Source of the DNA: Burkholderiales bacterium
Lineage (GTDB): Bacteria > Pseudomonadota > Gammaproteobacteria > Burkholderiales > SG8-39
Direction of reading: 5' to 3'
DNA length: 60,486 bases
Assembly (NCBI GenBank): GCA_026417035.1
Contig: JAOAEA010000001.1
Span: forward strand, 76,528-137,013
The notes under the pieces are model-generated. The model saw only the letters and a list, made by a program, of their open reading frames with translations. It made no database searches and was not told the DNA's origin. This document shows, one piece after another, positions 55,032-60,486 of this stretch; within the stretch, counting starts at the first letter, position 1; the number at the start of each line of letters is the position of its first letter. The position numbers were made by a program, and so were the translations under genes.

Positions 55032-56045
55032 ATGAGCAGGCTCGCCTACGGAGACGGCATCCGCCACGCGTTCGAGCACCTCCTCGAGCGGTATGCAAAC
55101 GTGTTCGTGATCGGCCAGGGGCTCTGGAGCCCGTGGTACGTCGGTAACAGCATGACCGATCTCGACAAGCGCTTCGGTCGCGAGCGCGTGATCGATACGC
55201 CGGTGTCGGAGCTCGCGTGCACCGGCGCCGCGGTCGGAGCCTCGCTTTGCGGGTACCGGCCGATCGTCGTGCATCCGCGCGTGGACTTCATGCTCTACTG
55301 CATGGACGCCGTCGTGAACCAGGCGGCGAAGTGGTCGCACATGCTCGGCGGCCAGGCGCATCCGGCAGTCACGATCCGAGGCATCGTGAACCGCGGCGGG
55401 GAGCAGGGAGCGCAGCATTCGCAAGCCCTGCACGCCTGGTTCGCGCACGTGCCGGGGTTGCGCGTTGTGCTGCCCTATTCGCCGCGCGACGCTCGCGACC
55501 TCCTCGTCGCGAGCGTACTCTGCGACGACCCGGTGGTGTACGTCGACGACCGCTGGCTCTACGGGCTAGAGGAGGATGCAGCGCCGATCGCGGAGCGCGA
55601 CCTGCGCGAGATCGGCCCGCGCGTCGTACGCGACGGGGCCGACGTTACCCTCGTGGGCGCGAGTTACTCCACGCACCTCTGTCTGCAGGCTGCCGAGATG
55701 TTGGCGCGAAGCGGTGTCTCGGCGGAGGTCGTGGATCTGCGCGTGATCGCCCCGCTCGACCCTTCTGCCGTGGTCGCTTCGGTGCGCAAGACGCGGCGCT
55801 TGGTCGCCGTGGACGGGAGCTGGAGCACTTGCGGGCTCGCCGGCGAGGTGATCGCCTCCGTGGTCGAGCGGCTGGAACCCGGTGTGCTCGCCGCGGCGCC
55901 GGCGCGGGTGACCTTGCCGGCGGCTTCTGCACCAACGAGCAAACCGTTGGAGGACGCGTACTATCCGACGGTAGACGACGTCGCCGCAGCCGCGCTGGGA
56001 AGAGTAGGCGCGCGCGCTCTTGCCGCGCGGGGCAGACAGCGATGA
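55032..56045 (+). CDS. Pyruvate dehydrogenase E1-like beta subunit
   Basis: A 337-residue beta subunit pairing with the gene 7 nt upstream. The catalytic glutamate is Glu60 in DTPVSELACTG (human E1-beta Glu59), and His129 in AQHSQALHAWFAHVPGL matches the active-site histidine. The C-terminal half VTLVGASYSTHLCLQAAEML is the transketolase C-terminal domain. Both subunits therefore look catalytically complete. The motif VVYVDDRWLYG replaces the usual VLENELLYG. Its stop overlaps the sugar transferase start (ATGA). Confidence 0.9.
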   Translation: MSRLAYGDGIRHAFEHLLERYANVFVIGQGLWSPWYVGNSMTDLDKRFGRERVIDTPVSELACTGAAVGASLCGYRPIVVHPRVDFMLYCMDAVVNQAAKWSHMLGGQAHPAVTIRGIVNRGGEQGAQHSQALHAWFAHVPGLRVVLPYSPRDARDLLVASVLCDDPVVYVDDRWLYGLEEDAAPIAERDLREIGPRVVRDGADVTLVGASYSTHLCLQAAEMLARSGVSAEVVDLRVIAPLDPSAVVASVRKTRRLVAVDGSWSTCGLAGEVIASVVERLEPGVLAAAPARVTLPAASAPTSKPLEDAYYPTVDDVAAAALGRVGARALAARGRQR

Positions 56046-56773
56046 TCAAGCGCCTTTTCGACCTTTTCGCCTCGGCGCTCGGCCTTCTGGTCGCCTCGCC
56101 CGTCCTCGTGCCGACGATGGTCGCGGTCTGGCTGCAGGACTTCCACTCGCCCTTCTACATCGCGCCACGGGTGGGACGCGGCGAGAGGCCGTTCCGCATG
56201 GTGAAGCTGCGCTCAATGGTCGTCAACGCCGATAAGACCGGCGTCGACTCCACCGGCGCGCAGGACCGCCGTATCACCAGGGTCGGCCACTTCATCCGCC
56301 GCTACAAGCTCGACGAGCTGACGCAGCTCTTGAACGTCCTCGTCGGTGACATGAGCCTCGTCGGCCCGCGGCCGAACGTGAAGCGGGAGACCGACCTGTA
56401 CACACCGGTCGAGAAGGAGCTGCTCACCGTCAAGCCGGGCATCACCGACTTCGCGTCGATCGTGTTCTCGGACGAGGGCGACATCCTCGCCGACAAGCCA
56501 GACCCCGATATCGCCTACAACCAGCTCATCCGGCCGTGGAAGAGCGAGCTCGGGATCTTCTACATCCGCCACCAGTCGCTCGCCCTCGACCTCCGCCTGA
56601 TTCTCCTCACCATCCTTGCGATCGTGAACCGCCCCGCGGCGCTGGGCAGCGTGGCGAACCTGCTCGCCAAGCTTGGCGCCGACGCGCGCCTGGTACGTGT
56701 CGCGACCCGCCAAGACCCGCTCGTGCCCACGCCGCCACCGGGTGCGACCGAGATCGTGACGTCGCGAGGCTGA
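56042..56773 (+). CDS. Initiating undecaprenyl-phosphate sugar-phosphate transferase
   Basis: A 243-residue monotopic phosphoglycosyltransferase of the PglC/WbaP C-terminal type. One N-terminal helix (LFDLFASALGLLVASPVLVPTMVAVWL) is followed by PFRMVKLRSMVVNADKTG, DELTQLLNVLVGDMSLVGPRP and the C-terminal amphipathic helices. It puts the first sugar phosphate on undecaprenyl phosphate and so starts the repeat unit. It lacks the long N-terminal domain of WbaP. The WbpM-like gene downstream likely provides its UDP-sugar. Confidence 0.93.
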   Translation: MIKRLFDLFASALGLLVASPVLVPTMVAVWLQDFHSPFYIAPRVGRGERPFRMVKLRSMVVNADKTGVDSTGAQDRRITRVGHFIRRYKLDELTQLLNVLVGDMSLVGPRPNVKRETDLYTPVEKELLTVKPGITDFASIVFSDEGDILADKPDPDIAYNQLIRPWKSELGIFYIRHQSLALDLRLILLTILAIVNRPAALGSVANLLAKLGADARLVRVATRQDPLVPTPPPGATEIVTSRG

Positions 56774-56799
56774 GGCTCTCGTCGGCTCGGGCACCAACC

Positions 56800-58718
<1,919 letters not shown>

Positions 58719-58722
<4 letters not shown>

Positions 58723-59975
58723 TTGGGCTTTTCAGGGAATGCATCAGTCCGCCCCATCACCCGGCGCATAGCGTCGAACCCGAGCGCGAGCCCGAGCGGG
58801 ATGCCGAGGACCGGCCAGAGCTTGTCCTCGAACGCCCCGTGCACCACGTAGGGCCCGAAGAGCGCCGCGAAGCCCGCGAGCGCGAGTGCCTTCGGTTCCC
58901 AGCCCGCGCTGCGCCGGAATGCCGCGATGAAAGCGCGAGCCATCTCCACGTAGAGCCAAACGAGCGCCGCGAGCCCGAAGATGCCGCTCGCGAAAGCGGT
59001 GCTGAGATACATGTTGTGCGCGCCACCCGACTCCTTGAGTACCCAGTCCCGTGCGAGCGCCTCGGCTGCGTAAGTGCGGTGGTAGAGCTCCTGCCCGTAG
59101 CCGTGGCCCGCGAGCGGGCGCTCGCGGACCATGTCGATGGCCGGACCCCACGTATCCGCGCGGCCGGTGTCGAGGCGCTGGAAGCGCTCCGCGACGATCC
59201 GGCCGGCGTCGGGCAGAGTCGTCAGCGCAGCGCCGATCGCGAGAAAGCCGACTACAGCCAGGGCCGCGAGCGCCCGCCATTTCCCGGCAAGCGCCGCGAC
59301 CAGCACACTCGCCGCGACGACGGCGAGCCACGCGCCGCGGAACCCGGTCGGAACGAGGAGCAGCGCCTCGATGACGACGATCGCGGCGAGGCCGAGCCGC
59401 CATGGCCGTGCGGGCACGACCGCGATGATCGCGACCAGGGCGGGCAGATAGAGCGCGTGCGCCTCGCCCAGCGGGCGGATGCGGAGGAATTCGGGCGTGT
59501 GGTAGCTCGGGATCCACCCCCCGGAGAGCTGCCAGACCTCCACGTGCGTGGCGACCTGGCGCCCGATCGAGGCTGCCGCACCCCCGATGAAGGCCCAGAG
59601 CAGCAACCTCGCGTACGAGGCCCGGGACGCGGCGTAACCGATGAAGAGGGCGGTCAGGAACATACGCCCGTGCGCGGGCAAGAACGATCGCCACGCCTCA
59701 CCGCGGTCGGGAGTGATCGCGACGGCGTAGAGCGTGCCGAGCGCGAACGCGATTGTGGCCATACCGAGCCGCGAGGCGAACAGATCCACTAGCGCCCTGC
59801 CGCGCGTGGCAACGACAACCACGACGAACGCCGAGAGCGGGAGGTAGAAGCCGACGTTCACGAAACCGCCCTTCTCGCTGAAGCGGGCGGCGACGTAGAT
59901 CGCCGAGCCGGCCACGATCACAAGGTCGAGGACGCGCAGCCAGCGCGGCCGGACCGCGGTCATCCGAGACGTCAT
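58719..59975 (-). CDS. O-antigen ligase/polymerase-like membrane protein 2
   Basis: A 418-residue protein with about ten helices and the family motif SGGAHNMYLSTAFASGIFGL, after a periplasmic loop containing RPLAGHGYGQELYH. As with the protein at 49161, ligase (WaaL) and polymerase (Wzy) cannot be told apart. The start ATG 59975 overlaps the stop of the upstream GT4 gene (ATGA). It converges with the WbpM-like gene and shares the tetranucleotide TTAA, so no terminator separates them. Confidence 0.82.
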
Positions 59976-60486
59976 GTCGACAACACCGTGGACGGCAGGG
60001 CCGAACGGATGAACCCCGCCAGCCTCTTCGCCCGCGCCTTCCACCCGTACTTCTCCCGCGCGGCGGCGTAGGCCGCCGTGCCGAGCTTCAGCGCGAGGGC
60101 GCGGTCGGAGGCGAGCTTTCGCACCGCGCCGGCGAGCGCGACCGGATCCTCGGGCGGCACGAGCAGCGCATTCTCGCCGTCGGCGAGCACTTCGCGCAGG
60201 CTCGCGAGGTCGGACGCGACGATGGGTTTGCCCATCGCCATGTACTCGAAGAGCTTGAGGGGCGAGGTGTAGCGTGCGCCGATCGCGACCGGTCTCAAGG
60301 GCAACAGGCAGATGTCGGCGGCCGCGATGACCTCGAACCGGCGCCGCGGCTCGATGCGCCCGAGGAGGCGCACGCCGTCGGCGACGCCGAGCGACCCGGC
60401 GAGCGCGCCGATCTCCGCGATCCGGGCGTCGCTTCCGCCGGCGATCCGCAGCTCGCACTCGGGGAGCTCGCGCATCGCCTCGACCG
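59972..60486 (-). CDS. GT4 glycosyltransferase, C-terminal part, cut by the window edge
   Basis: The last ~171 residues of a GT-B transferase; the start lies beyond the right edge. Seen: ELPECELRIAGGSDARI, LLGRIEPRRRFEVIAAADICLLPLRPV, and SPLKLFEYMAMGKPIVASDLASLREVLADGENALLVPPEDP, a standard GT4 donor site. The donor is unknown. It overlaps the O-antigen ligase-like gene and so opens a leftward transcript that meets the main cluster head-on. Confidence 0.88.
   Translation of the reverse strand, partial: VEAMRELPECELRIAGGSDARIAEIGALAGSLGVADGVRLLGRIEPRRRFEVIAAADICLLPLRPVAIGARYTSPLKLFEYMAMGKPIVASDLASLREVLADGENALLVPPEDPVALAGAVRKLASDRALALKLGTAAYAAAREKYGWKARAKRLAGFIRSALPSTVLST

Overview
The window is a very GC-rich chromosomal segment, most likely from a betaproteobacterium (Burkholderiales/Rhodocyclales type; my inference). 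Evidence: long antisense open frames typical of high GC; an NtrC/sigma54-type promoter on glnA; a TPP riboswitch in front of thiD-thiC; and the order PIMT-like, rhodanese, TolC, waaA, waaC, which I recall from betaproteobacterial genomes. I see no tRNA, rRNA, IS element, prophage or CRISPR array.

Left part (1-13 kb), nitrogen scavenging. glnA is followed, divergently, by a rhodanese and a GAF-AAA-Fis sigma54 activator. Two operons downstream each carry a good sigma54 -24/-12 promoter with inverted repeats upstream. Operon one is OsmC-like, acyl-CoA-dehydrogenase-fold flavoprotein, DUF302-like, rubredoxin. Operon two is a three-part ABC importer plus cyanase. The simplest reading is an activator-controlled unit that imports cyanate (or a precursor) and delivers ammonia to glutamine synthetase. 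A ~50-125 bp repeat sits immediately after three different stop codons here. A LmrA/YxaF-type TetR gene with its operator faces a class II aldolase gene.

Middle part (12.6-36 kb), housekeeping. It holds a GNAT gene, a Ycf46-like AAA ATPase, uppP, a YidB/DUF937 gene, thiD-thiC under a TPP riboswitch, a Tat-exported metallo-beta-lactamase-fold protein, a TetR gene with two adjacent RND efflux systems, a PIMT-like protein, a rhodanese, a TolC-like channel, and LPS core genes waaA and waaC. A HEPN-MNT pair separates waaC from a WaaE/KdtX-like glycosyltransferase.

Right part (37-60.5 kb), a surface polysaccharide cluster. It has sugar-nucleotide genes (UDP-GlcNAc 6-dehydrogenase type, rfbB, rfbA, WbpM-like dehydratase), two DegT aminotransferases, a radical SAM/SPASM protein, WbqC, three methyltransferases, GT2, GT4 and GT-C type transferases, a flippase, an initiating sugar transferase, and two O-antigen ligase/polymerase-like membrane proteins. 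The most unusual item is a complete pyruvate-dehydrogenase-E1-like alpha/beta pair, overlapping an aminotransferase gene and running into the initiating transferase gene, with no E2 or E3. I propose that it makes a branched-chain or acylated sugar, by analogy with AviB1/AviB2 of avilamycin biosynthesis.
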